Below are positions 1 to 7,596 of a DNA stretch of 64,000 bases, piece by piece. A model generated the notes under the pieces. The model was given only the letters and a program-made list of their open reading frames with translations, ran no database searches and was not told the DNA's origin. Position 1 is the first letter of the stretch. Each line of letters opens with the position of its first letter. The translations under genes and the position numbers were made by a program. Location: contig NZ_MAXC01000023.1 in the NCBI RefSeq assembly GCF_001693485.1, positions 434,001 through 498,000 of the forward strand, in the 5' to 3' direction. Source of the stretch: Bradyrhizobium sp. LMTR 3. GTDB taxonomy: Bacteria > Pseudomonadota > Alphaproteobacteria > Rhizobiales > Xanthobacteraceae.

Positions 1-1
1 G

Positions 2-307
2 ATCGACGAACTCGCCAAATCGATGCCGCGGCCGGCGCCGATCACGGTCTACCGCGCGCTCGATTTCCTGATGGAAAACGGCCTCGTCCACCGCATCGAG
101 AGCCGCAATGCGTTCCTTGCCTGCGCGCATGATCATGACGAGACCTCGATGGTGGCGTTTTTGATCTGCGAGCTCTGCGGTTCGGTCGGCGAAATCCCCG
201 CAGCCCCCGTGGCGCAAAGCCTCAATGCGGCGGCGCGCGCCTCCGGATTCGCGCCAAAGCTCTCCGTCGTCGAGATCGCCGGCATCTGCGCGCATTGCCA
301 GAAATAA
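2..307 (+). CDS. zur: Zur/Fur family metalloregulator, C-terminal part
   Basis: This is the 3' part of a Fur-superfamily repressor; the start lies before the window. What is visible begins in the winged-helix DNA-binding domain (PAPITVYRALDFLMENGLVH is the recognition-helix region), followed by the dimerisation domain with two CxxC pairs, CELC and CAHC near the C-terminus, that form the structural zinc site of the family. The HDHDE stretch probably supplies regulatory metal ligands. The lack of a Fur-like HHDH block and the short C-terminus favour Zur (zinc uptake repressor) over Fur. The family represses zinc import genes when zinc is plentiful. The regulon cannot be judged from this window. 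The reading frame is open from base 2. Confidence 0.8.
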   Translation: MDELAKSMPRPAPITVYRALDFLMENGLVHRIESRNAFLACAHDHDETSMVAFLICELCGSVGEIPAAPVAQSLNAAARASGFAPKLSVVEIAGICAHCQK

Positions 308-343
308 CGAGAACACGGCGCGCCAAGCCGGCCACGAGGATTA

Positions 344-1282
344 ATGTCGTCCAAGCCAGCAGAACCTTCCGCCGGGCGTGCGCTCACCCCGGGCGCCATC
401 GCCTTGATGCTGATGTTGTGCCTGAGCTGGGGTTTCAACCAGATTGCGGTGAAGCTAACGCTGCCCGATGTGCCGCCGATGCTGCAGGCCTTGATCCGCT
501 CGGCCGGCGCGTTGCCGGTGATGCTGCTGGCCGGTTGGCTGCGCGGCGTGAAATTCTTCGAGCGTGACGGCTCGTTCCGTCCCGGCCTGCTGGCGGGCAC
601 GTTGTTCGGTATCGAATTCGTGCTGATCTTCAGCGGGCTGGTGTTCACATCGGCGTCGCGCGCCGCCGTGTTCCTGTACACCGCACCGTTCTTCGTCGCG
701 CTCGGCTCCTACCAGTTTCTCGGCGAGCGCCTGAGCATGATGCAATGGGGCGGGCTGGGCCTCAGCTTCGCCGGTGTCGCGCTGGCAATCGGCGTGCCGC
801 AGGCAAATGTCGACGCAAAAGTGTTGCTGGGCGACCTGCTTGTGGTCGGCGGCGGCGCGCTGTGGGGCGCGACCACGCTGATCGCCAAGGGCACGAAACT
901 TCGTAACGCGGCGCCGGAAAAGGCGCTCGGCTATCAGGTCGCCGTATCGATCCCGATCCTGGGCTGCGCATCCCTGCTGTTCGGCGAAAAGATCACCCAC
1001 ATGCCAGGCGCGCTGTCGATCTCGCTGTTGGCTTATCAGGCGATCTGGGTGGTGGGCTGCACCTTCGTGCTGTGGTTCGCGCTGGTGAAGACCTATTCAG
1101 CCAGCAAACTGTCGTCGTTCACCTTCGTCACGCCATTGTTCGGCGTCGTCGCCGCCTATTTCATCCTGCACGATACGCTGACCATTGCCTTCGGTGTTGC
1201 AGCGCTGCTTGTCATCGCCGGGCTCTATCTCGTCAACAAGCCGGACCCGAAGGTGGTGCCGGATCCGAACGTGCCGGCATAG
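344..1282 (+). CDS. EamA/DMT-family transporter
   Basis: A 312-residue integral membrane protein with about ten hydrophobic segments arranged as two EamA repeats, typical of the drug/metabolite transporter superfamily. The motif CLSWGFNQIAVKL in TM1 is the classic start of an EamA repeat. Such proteins export small metabolites or amino acids at the inner membrane; the substrate cannot be read from the sequence. The start at 344 has a GAGGA ribosome site four bases upstream. It lies 36 bp after the zur-like gene on the same strand, so the two may share a transcript, but exporters are not usual Zur targets. It is one of three EamA genes in the window. Confidence 0.85.
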   Translation: MSSKPAEPSAGRALTPGAIALMLMLCLSWGFNQIAVKLTLPDVPPMLQALIRSAGALPVMLLAGWLRGVKFFERDGSFRPGLLAGTLFGIEFVLIFSGLVFTSASRAAVFLYTAPFFVALGSYQFLGERLSMMQWGGLGLSFAGVALAIGVPQANVDAKVLLGDLLVVGGGALWGATTLIAKGTKLRNAAPEKALGYQVAVSIPILGCASLLFGEKITHMPGALSISLLAYQAIWVVGCTFVLWFALVKTYSASKLSSFTFVTPLFGVVAAYFILHDTLTIAFGVAALLVIAGLYLVNKPDPKVVPDPNVPA

Positions 1283-1312
1283 GCGTCCGTTGCGATCCAT
1301 CCTTCCAGCGCG

Positions 1313-1396
1313 CCGTCATTTCGGGGCGATGCGAAGCATCGAACCCGGAATCTCGAGATTCCGGGTCTGGTCCTTCGGACCATCCCGGAATGACGG
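1313..1396. repeat. Palindromic intergenic repeat, family B copy 1
   Basis: The ends are inverted (GTCATTTCGGGG against CCATCCCGGAATGAC). Two internal hairpins are present, GCGATGCGAAGCATCG and CCCGGAATCTCGAGATTCCG. It sits between the convergent ends of the EamA gene and the rhodanese gene. A close relative lies at 33706-33782. It may serve as a bidirectional terminator or mRNA end protector; that role is inferred from position only. Confidence 0.8.
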
Positions 1397-1408
1397 CGAG
1401 AACAAAGA

Positions 1409-2284
1409 TTATCCCGTCTCGATCGGCAGCGACCCATCCTTGGCCCATTCGCCCATCGAGCCATCGTAAAGCGTGAGGTTGTCGTAACCGAGCTGGTAGA
1501 GCAGGAACAGGTCGATCGTGGCCGAAATGCCGCCGCCGCAGTAGGCGACGACGCGCTTGTCCTTCGTGATGCCCTGCGCGTTGAACTTGGCTTCGGCTTC
1601 CGCAAGCGGCACGAACACCTTGGTCTTCGGGTCGAGCAGTGTGGCCGCCGACACGTTGCAACTGCCGGGAACGCGGCCGGGCCGGCCATAGCGGCTGGGC
1701 TCGAGGCCTTTGTGAAATTGCGGGCCGAGCGCGTTGACGATGGCGGTGCCTCGCTCGGACGTAGCGGCAAGCGTTTCGTGCTTGTCGACGAAGAAACCTG
1801 GCCTCGGGTTGGCCGTGAATGTTGCCGGCTCGTATCCCTTCGCCGGCCCGGTTTCGAGCGGGCGTCCCTCGAACTTCCATTTGTCGAGACCGCCATCGAG
1901 CACCGCGACGTTCTCGAAGCCGAGCGATCTGAGCATCCACCAGAACCGCGTTGCCCACATCGGCGTGCCGATGCTGTACAGCACGACCCGGCTTTGATTT
2001 GAAACGCCATGGCGGCCGAACGCCCGTTCGAGCCGCACCACATCCGGCATCATGAAGCGAAGTTCGGTATCGGGATCGGAGAACTCGCCCTGCAGATCGA
2101 GAAAGTCCGCGCCCGGGATATGGCCGGCCTCGAAGCTGTGCCGGCCCGGCACGGTGAGATAGGGCAGGCTGGAGCCTTCAGGGGCGGGTTCGAGGTAGGT
2201 GGTGCAATCGAACAGGCGCAGATCGGGCTGACTGAGAAGGTCAGTGAGTTCCGCCGTCGTGATCAGCTCGTCTCGCGCCGGCAT
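1409..2284 (-). CDS. sseA: 3-mercaptopyruvate/thiosulfate sulfurtransferase (tandem rhodanese)
   Basis: A 291-residue protein made of two rhodanese domains. The N-terminal domain is inactive-type and the C-terminal domain carries the active loop CGGGIS with the persulfide cysteine at about residue 249. The loop resembles the mercaptopyruvate sulfurtransferase form (CGSGVTA) more than the thiosulfate form (CRKGVTA). The family transfers sulfur from 3-mercaptopyruvate or thiosulfate to cyanide or thiol acceptors in the cytoplasm. No signal peptide is seen. The gene is convergent with the EamA gene, with a family B repeat between them. The start ATG at 2284 is preceded by GAGG. Substrate preference is inferred. 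Confidence 0.85.
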   Translation of the reverse strand: MPARDELITTAELTDLLSQPDLRLFDCTTYLEPAPEGSSLPYLTVPGRHSFEAGHIPGADFLDLQGEFSDPDTELRFMMPDVVRLERAFGRHGVSNQSRVVLYSIGTPMWATRFWWMLRSLGFENVAVLDGGLDKWKFEGRPLETGPAKGYEPATFTANPRPGFFVDKHETLAATSERGTAIVNALGPQFHKGLEPSRYGRPGRVPGSCNVSAATLLDPKTKVFVPLAEAEAKFNAQGITKDKRVVAYCGGGISATIDLFLLYQLGYDNLTLYDGSMGEWAKDGSLPIETG

Positions 2285-2552
2285 ACTCGCCTCCCATTAT
2301 TTATGTTTCGGCGATGCTAGGGCTCGCATCGGGCCATGAAAAGGCCGCCAGACGCATGCTCACCCTTTCAATTCGGCGATTCCTGTCCAATATAGCGGTT
2401 AACGAAGACTGAGGTCTTTTGCCCTGCTTTCGGCCGCTGCGATTGGCCTAAGCGATTGAACACACAAGATAAAAATCCGCTGCGTGACAAGGCGCACACT
2501 GCCTTCGCCGCCCCCTTGGTACATGTCACCAAAACCTGATATTCGAGGCCCC

Positions 2553-3836
2553 ATGAACAAGCCCGAAATAATCCCGCAAGACGACGTCGCCGGCCCGAAG
2601 GCCCGGCACAAAACCACCCAGGTCATGGTCGGCAATGTTGCCGTCGGCGGGGGGGCGCCGATCGTCGTGCAGTCGATGACCAATACCGACACCGCCGATG
2701 TCGACGGCACAATCGCGCAGGTCGCGGCGCTGACCCGCGCCGGGTCCGAGATGGTGCGCATCACCGTCGACCGCGAGGAGGCGGCTGCCGCCGTTCCGCA
2801 CATTCGCGACGGCCTGCGCAAGCGCGGCATCACCACGCCCCTGATCGGTGACTTCCATTATATCGGTCACAAGCTGCTCGCCGAATATCCGGCCTGTGCC
2901 GAGGCGCTCGACAAGTATCGCATCAATCCCGGCAATGTCGGCTTCAAGAACAAGCGCGACACGCAATTCGCTGACATCATCGAGATCGCCAACAAGAACA
3001 ACAAGCCGGTCCGCATCGGCGCCAATTGGGGTTCGCTCGACCAGGAGCTGCTGACCAAGCTGATGGACGAGAATACGGCCTCGCCGAACCCGCGCGATGC
3101 GCGCGCGGTGACCCGCGAGGCCATGGTGCAGTCGGCGCTGCTGTCGGCCGCCCGTGCCCAAGAGCTCGGCATGGCCAAGAACCGCATGATTTTGTCGGCG
3201 AAAGTTTCCGCCGTGCAGGACCTGATCGCAGTCTATCAGGAGCTGGCGCGCCGCTCGGATTACGCCATCCACCTCGGCCTGACCGAAGCCGGCATGGGAT
3301 CGAAGGGCATCGTGGCCTCGTCCGCCGCGCTCGGCATTCTGCTGCAGGACGGCATCGGCGACACCATCCGCATTTCACTCACGCCCGAGCCCGGCGGCGA
3401 CCGGACGCTGGAAGTTCAGGTCGCGCAGGAATTGCTGCAGACCATGGGCTTCCGCACCTTTGTGCCGCTGGTCGCGGCATGCCCGGGCTGCGGCCGCACC
3501 ACCTCGACCACATTCCAGGAACTGGCGCGCTCGATCCAGGATTTCATCCGCGAGGAAATGCCGGCCTGGAAAACGCAATATCCCGGCGTCGAGCAGCTCA
3601 ACGTCGCGGTGATGGGCTGCATCGTCAACGGCCCGGGCGAATCCAAGCACGCCAATATCGGCATCTCCTTGCCCGGCACCGGCGAAGCGCCGGCCGCACC
3701 CGTGTTCGTCGACGGCAAGAAGTTCCGCACCCTGCGCGGACCGACGATTGCCGCCGACTTCAAGGCACTGGTGATTGACTATATCGACCAGCGGTATGGC
3801 AGCGGCAGCAAGACGCCGGTGACTGCGGCGGAGTAA
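2553..3836 (+). CDS. ispG: 4-hydroxy-3-methylbut-2-enyl-diphosphate synthase (flavodoxin)
   Basis: IspG (GcpE) catalyses the penultimate step of the MEP isoprenoid pathway, reductively opening methylerythritol cyclodiphosphate to HMBPP with a [4Fe-4S] cluster. The 427-residue protein has the TIM barrel start (IVVQSMTNTDTADVDGT) and the cluster cysteines CPGC (about 310 and 313) and MGCIVNGPGE (about 356), with the adjacent Glu as the usual fourth ligand. Upstream in-frame starts exist at 2484 (GTG) and 2523 (ATG). I chose 2553 because a GAGG precedes it and the family begins near this residue. It works in the same pathway as the ispA gene at 10.2 kb. A family A repeat follows the stop codon. 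Confidence 0.95.
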   Translation: MNKPEIIPQDDVAGPKARHKTTQVMVGNVAVGGGAPIVVQSMTNTDTADVDGTIAQVAALTRAGSEMVRITVDREEAAAAVPHIRDGLRKRGITTPLIGDFHYIGHKLLAEYPACAEALDKYRINPGNVGFKNKRDTQFADIIEIANKNNKPVRIGANWGSLDQELLTKLMDENTASPNPRDARAVTREAMVQSALLSAARAQELGMAKNRMILSAKVSAVQDLIAVYQELARRSDYAIHLGLTEAGMGSKGIVASSAALGILLQDGIGDTIRISLTPEPGGDRTLEVQVAQELLQTMGFRTFVPLVAACPGCGRTTSTTFQELARSIQDFIREEMPAWKTQYPGVEQLNVAVMGCIVNGPGESKHANIGISLPGTGEAPAAPVFVDGKKFRTLRGPTIAADFKALVIDYIDQRYGSGSKTPVTAAE

Positions 3837-3850
3837 GGCTATCTCTGCCC

Positions 3851-3993
3851 GTCGTCCCTGCGAACGCAGGGACCCATAACCACAGGGCTTTGTGGTTATG
3901 CCTGGGCTGTGGCTCCAGCTTTCACAACAATGTGCTCCTGTGGTTATGGGTCCCGGCTCCTGATGCGCAATTGCGCATATGGGCCGGGACGAC
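3851..3993. repeat. Palindromic intergenic repeat, family A copy 1
   Basis: It begins GTCGTCCCTGCGAACGCAGG, itself a hairpin (TCCCTGCG/CGCAGGGA), followed by CCCATAACCACA, and ends in a TATGGG...GTCGTC-type inverted arm (GGGTCCCGG ... CCGGGACGAC). An inner GTGGTTATG recurs twice. It lies just downstream of ispG. Related copies are at 15968, 25954, 32574, 39055, 54534 and 61466. Confidence 0.9.
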
Positions 3994-4064
3994 ACCTACT
4001 GCATTGCGCTTGACATCGCCTGCGCTACGATGCGTCCCAATCAAGAACGGTTGGGAGAACGCCC

Positions 4065-4958
4065 ATGTCATCGCTGTCCGGCAAGCAGGGACCGCGCTAC
4101 CGGCACGTGGCCGACGAAGCCGAACCTTACGAGACCATTGCGGTCGAGAAGCTCACGCCAATCATCGGCGCGGAAATTTCCGGTGTCGATATCGGCAAGC
4201 TCGTCTCGGACGACGCGCGCTCCAACCGGCAGATGGACGAAATCCATCGCGCGCTCGCCGAAAACCTCGTCATCTTCTTTCGCGACCAGTATATCACCCC
4301 GCAGCAACATCTCGCTTTCGGGCGGAAGTTCGGTGAACTGCATGTGCATCCGGCGGCGCCCAACGAGGGCGACCCGGCGCTGATGAAGATCTATGCCGAC
4401 AAGGATTCGCCGCGCGCCAATGGCGAGGGCTGGCACACCGACGTATCCTGCGACGTCGAGCCGCCGATGGGATCGATCCTCTACATCAAGCAATGTCCAC
4501 CGCACGGCGGCGACACGCTGTTCGCCAACATGTATGCGGCCTATGAGGCGCTGTCGGACCGGATGAAGGCCTATCTCGACGGGCTGACCGCATTGCACGA
4601 CGGCGAGCAGACCTATCGCGGGCTCTACGCCAACTATGGCGTCGCCGACCGGGTAGAATATCCGCGTGCCGAACACCCCGTGGTGCGCACGCATCCCGTC
4701 ACCGGCAAGAAGGCGCTCTACGTCAATCGCGGCTTCACCCGCCACATCATCGGCATTCCGCGCGACGAGAGCGATGCCATGCTCGCCTATCTCTACCAGC
4801 ATGCGGAGAACCCGCTGTTCCAGTGCCGCTTCCGCTGGACGGAAAACGCCATCGCGTTCTGGGACAATCGCTGCGCCCAGCACCGCGCGATGTGGGACTA
4901 CTGGCCGCATACGCGGTCAGGCACGCGGGTGACGGTGAAGGGCGAGCGGCCGGTGTAA
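4065..4958 (+). CDS. TauD/TfdA-family Fe(II)/2-oxoglutarate dioxygenase
   Basis: A 297-residue member of the taurine/2,4-D dioxygenase family. The iron triad is visible: HTD (His124, Asp126) and a distal His273 in CAQHRAMWDYWPHTR, with Arg284 eleven residues later as the expected 2-oxoglutarate ligand. Such enzymes hydroxylate an aliphatic carbon next to a sulfonate, ether, amine or similar group. The substrate here is unknown. The ATG follows GGGAGAACGCCC, a reasonable ribosome site. A Rieske oxygenase gene follows on the same strand 155 bp downstream, with a family C repeat in between, so the two may belong to one catabolic task. Cytoplasmic. Confidence 0.9.
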   Translation: MSSLSGKQGPRYRHVADEAEPYETIAVEKLTPIIGAEISGVDIGKLVSDDARSNRQMDEIHRALAENLVIFFRDQYITPQQHLAFGRKFGELHVHPAAPNEGDPALMKIYADKDSPRANGEGWHTDVSCDVEPPMGSILYIKQCPPHGGDTLFANMYAAYEALSDRMKAYLDGLTALHDGEQTYRGLYANYGVADRVEYPRAEHPVVRTHPVTGKKALYVNRGFTRHIIGIPRDESDAMLAYLYQHAENPLFQCRFRWTENAIAFWDNRCAQHRAMWDYWPHTRSGTRVTVKGERPV

Positions 4959-4961
4959 ATT

Positions 4962-5040
4962 TCGTAGGGCGGATTAGCGCAAGCGTAATCCGCCGCACCA
5001 AGGTCGGTGGGTTGCGGCTTCGCCTAACCCACCCTACGAC
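4962..5040. repeat. Palindromic intergenic repeat, family C copy 1
   Basis: Ends are CGTAGGGCGG and CCCACCCTACG, with internal GGATTAGCG...CGTAATCC and GGTGGGTTGCGG...CCTAACCCACC inverted arms. It starts three bases after the TauD-type stop codon and ends about 70 bp before the Rieske gene. The second family C copy is at 23695-23794. Confidence 0.8.
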
Positions 5041-5113
5041 GCGAACCGCGTTGACGCGCAATCGCGCCTGCGTCAATCTTCCGCAAAAGCAAAAACAAGG
5101 TCGGGAGGCCCTC

Positions 5114-6454
5114 ATGCTCCGCGCCGAAGACAACAAATTCCTCACCGAGAGCGGTGCAGGCACCGGCATGGGCGAACTGCTGCGCCGCTTCTGGATTCCG
5201 GTGCTGCTGTCGGAAGAGTTACCTGAGGCCGACGGTCCGCCAAAGAAGATCGTCGTCATGGGCGAGGAACTTCTCGCCTTCCGCGACACAAGCGGCGTCG
5301 TCGGCGTCATCGATCAATATTGCCCGCATCGCGGCGCCAATCTCTGGCTTGGCCGCAACGAGGAGTGCGGCATCCGCTGCGTCTATCACGGCTGGAAGTT
5401 CGACACAGAGGGCCGCTGCGTCGACATGCCGACCTCCTATCCCGACCTCAATGCGAAAGACCTGATCCGCATCAAGTCCTATCCGGTACGCGAGTGGGGC
5501 GACATGATCTGGGCCTATATGGGGCCCGTCGATCAGGTGCCCGAGCTGCCCGATCTGGAAATGGCACTGGTGCCGCCCTCGCATCGCTACGTTTCGAAGA
5601 AATGGCAGGACTGCAACTGGGTGCAGGCACTGGAAGGCTCGATCGACACCGCGCATTTTACCTTCGCGCATCTCTCCTTCGAAAAGGAAGAGAACGAGAT
5701 CCTCGATATCAAGAAGCACTTTGTGAATCCGCTTGTGCGCGTGGCCACCGATCACATGCGCTGGATTGCGGAAGATCCGCGCCCCGTCATCAAGATCAAC
5801 CCGCATGACGCCGGGCTCACGATCGCAGGTGGGCGTCTCACCGGCGGCGATAATATCTACTGGCGCATCGCCCAGTTCCTGATGCCGGTGCATGCCTATG
5901 CGCCGAGCGCGATGCCGGGCGAGAACATCTTCGGTCAGAGCTTTGTGCCGGTCACCGATACCAATTGCTGGATCTATACTTATGCCTGGAATCCGGAACG
6001 CCCGATTACGGATGCCGAGCGTGCGGCCTACGATCGCGGCAACGGCGTCATTGCAGAAGTCGACGAGAACTACGTGCCGCTGCGCAACAAGTCGAACGAC
6101 TACCTGATCGATCGCAAGCTGCAGAAGACCCATAGCTACACCGGCATCAGGGGCGTGTCCGAGCAGGACGCCGCCGTGCAGGACAGCCAGGGCCCGATCG
6201 CCGACCGCACGCGCGAACATCTCGGCCCGACCGACCTCGGCATCATGCATTTCCGCAAGCTCGTGATGGACGCCGCCCGGGCGCTGCAGAAGGGCGAGAC
6301 ACCGCCGCACCTGAAGCATCAGGACCGCTACGCCGTGCGCTCTGGCGCCTGCGTCACCAGCAAAGCCAAGGACCTCACCGCCGTCATGATCGAGCGGTTC
6401 GGCGATGCGGCCGGCTACGTTGGCGATCCCGGCAGGAACGCGGCGGCGGAGTAG
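5114..6454 (+). CDS. Rieske non-heme iron oxygenase, alpha-subunit type
   Basis: A 446-residue ring-hydroxylating oxygenase. The N-terminal Rieske domain carries CPH (Cys70, His72) and CVYH (Cys89, His92) for the [2Fe-2S] cluster. The catalytic domain carries the bridging/iron motif EGSIDTAHFTFAH (Glu174, Asp178, His181, His186). The layout and length resemble the phthalate 4,5-dioxygenase / vanillate demethylase side of the family, which uses a separate reductase; no reductase or ferredoxin gene is nearby. An open frame runs further upstream, but ATG 5114 has GGAGG six bases before it and starts at the family's normal N-terminus. Substrate unknown; the neighbour is a TauD-type dioxygenase. 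Confidence 0.9.
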   Translation: MLRAEDNKFLTESGAGTGMGELLRRFWIPVLLSEELPEADGPPKKIVVMGEELLAFRDTSGVVGVIDQYCPHRGANLWLGRNEECGIRCVYHGWKFDTEGRCVDMPTSYPDLNAKDLIRIKSYPVREWGDMIWAYMGPVDQVPELPDLEMALVPPSHRYVSKKWQDCNWVQALEGSIDTAHFTFAHLSFEKEENEILDIKKHFVNPLVRVATDHMRWIAEDPRPVIKINPHDAGLTIAGGRLTGGDNIYWRIAQFLMPVHAYAPSAMPGENIFGQSFVPVTDTNCWIYTYAWNPERPITDAERAAYDRGNGVIAEVDENYVPLRNKSNDYLIDRKLQKTHSYTGIRGVSEQDAAVQDSQGPIADRTREHLGPTDLGIMHFRKLVMDAARALQKGETPPHLKHQDRYAVRSGACVTSKAKDLTAVMIERFGDAAGYVGDPGRNAAAE

Positions 6455-6479
6455 GGGCAGGCTCGATCCATCGTCATTA

Positions 6480-6854
6480 TTACTCGCGCAGATCGTAGCG
6501 GTAGGATTTCGAGACGATCTTCCAGCCGTCGCGCAGTTTCATTGCCACCAGATAATCGGTGAAATAGCGCGGCGGCAATTGGCAGCGCACCTTGACGAAG
6601 GCGGTGGATTCGTCCGAGCGGTCTATCGTGACGATGAAATCCTCGCGCGGCTTTCCTTCAGCCTTCGCCGACGGCCGCTTTCGCACGCGATCGAGCCAGT
6701 CCGGAACGCTCAGCACCTGCAACTCGCCCTTCTCCAACCAGCGCAAATCGGCGGAGGGGTCGAAGATCGCGCCGAGCTTGTCGGCATCGCCCTCATAAAG
6801 GCCATCGAAATAGTTCTGCACCACGGCTTCGACGGTCGATCGGTCATGACTCAC
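6480..6854 (-). CDS. NTF2-like (SnoaL/lumazine-binding-like) protein
   Basis: A 124-residue protein of the NTF2-like fold. The pattern VVQNYFDGLYEGDADKLGAIF (first helix pair), a central WLDRV and a C-terminal DGWKIVSKSY strand is typical. Family members are small cytoplasmic enzymes or ligand-binding proteins; no catalytic residues are diagnostic here. I set the start at GTG 6854 because a full GGAGG sits seven bases upstream; the longer open frame to 7046 lacks family similarity and would overlap the divergent gene's promoter. Convergent with the Rieske gene and divergent from the GFA-fold gene at 6956. Confidence 0.75.
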   Translation of the reverse strand: MSHDRSTVEAVVQNYFDGLYEGDADKLGAIFDPSADLRWLEKGELQVLSVPDWLDRVRKRPSAKAEGKPREDFIVTIDRSDESTAFVKVRCQLPPRYFTDYLVAMKLRDGWKIVSKSYRYDLRE

Positions 6855-6955
6855 AGCTATTCCTCCCCGACATTTGAAATTTGTTCGAGTTGAATTAAGC
6901 CACGAACCGGGGCATTGCGCTATGGTGAGTTCATCACAGGTGCGAGGGATTGCGG

Positions 6956-7384
6956 GTGGCGGGTTCAGCAAAATCGAAGGCTCGCATTCTTGCCGGAGAA
7001 TGCTTCTGTCGCGCGACGCGCTATGCGGTGGCGGACGAATTCGCATACGCCTTGAATTGCCACTGCTCGGATTGCCGTCGCACCACCGGTTCGGCGTTCA
7101 AGCCGTTTGCCGGCATCGCACGTGACAAGTTTGATGTCACCAAAGGCAAAGACAACATCATGATCTATGGCGATGCGGCGAACCACAACGCGCATTGCCC
7201 CAAATGCGGCTCGTTGCTCTATTCCTTGGTGCGCGACGGCGCCTTCGTCCATGTCGCCATGGGCACGCTGGTTGACGATCCCTCGATCCGTCCATCGGCC
7301 CACATCTTCGTCGGCTCCAAGGCGCCCTGGTGCTCGATCACGGATGACCTGCCGCAATTTCAGGAACATGTCGTGCCGCGGTGA
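6956..7384 (+). CDS. GFA/CENP-V-fold zinc protein
   Basis: A 142-residue protein of the glutathione-dependent formaldehyde-activating enzyme (GFA) fold. It has the zinc-binding cysteines of the family: CFC (16, 18), CHCSDC (35, 37, 40) and CPKC (81, 84). The founding enzyme Gfa was proposed to speed S-hydroxymethylglutathione formation, but most family members have no proven reaction, so a catalytic name would be too strong. GTG 6956 is preferred over TTG 6950 because GAGGG lies seven bases before it. It is divergent from the NTF2-like gene. Confidence 0.8.
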   Translation: MAGSAKSKARILAGECFCRATRYAVADEFAYALNCHCSDCRRTTGSAFKPFAGIARDKFDVTKGKDNIMIYGDAANHNAHCPKCGSLLYSLVRDGAFVHVAMGTLVDDPSIRPSAHIFVGSKAPWCSITDDLPQFQEHVVPR

Positions 7385-7596
7385 TTGCGCCGGCGTACAC
7401 GTTCGCCGCCATATCCGGGCGGAACCCGGCGGAAATGGTGATTGGCGATGGCCGAACCCGCGGGACACTGGCCAGACTAAGGATGGAGAGGGTGCGATTC
7501 ACGTCTGCGTGGTTCGTGACCTAACTCACAAAGTCCGCCTGCTCCTTCTGATAGGCAGACCGGTGTGGTAAAAAAGTACGAGGCTCCGGAGGAGTC

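Noticed and set aside
2484..2552. Earlier GTG or ATG starts for ispG
   Set aside because: The residues encoded before 2553 are Pro-rich and unlike IspG, and neither start has a ribosome site comparable to GAGG before 2553.
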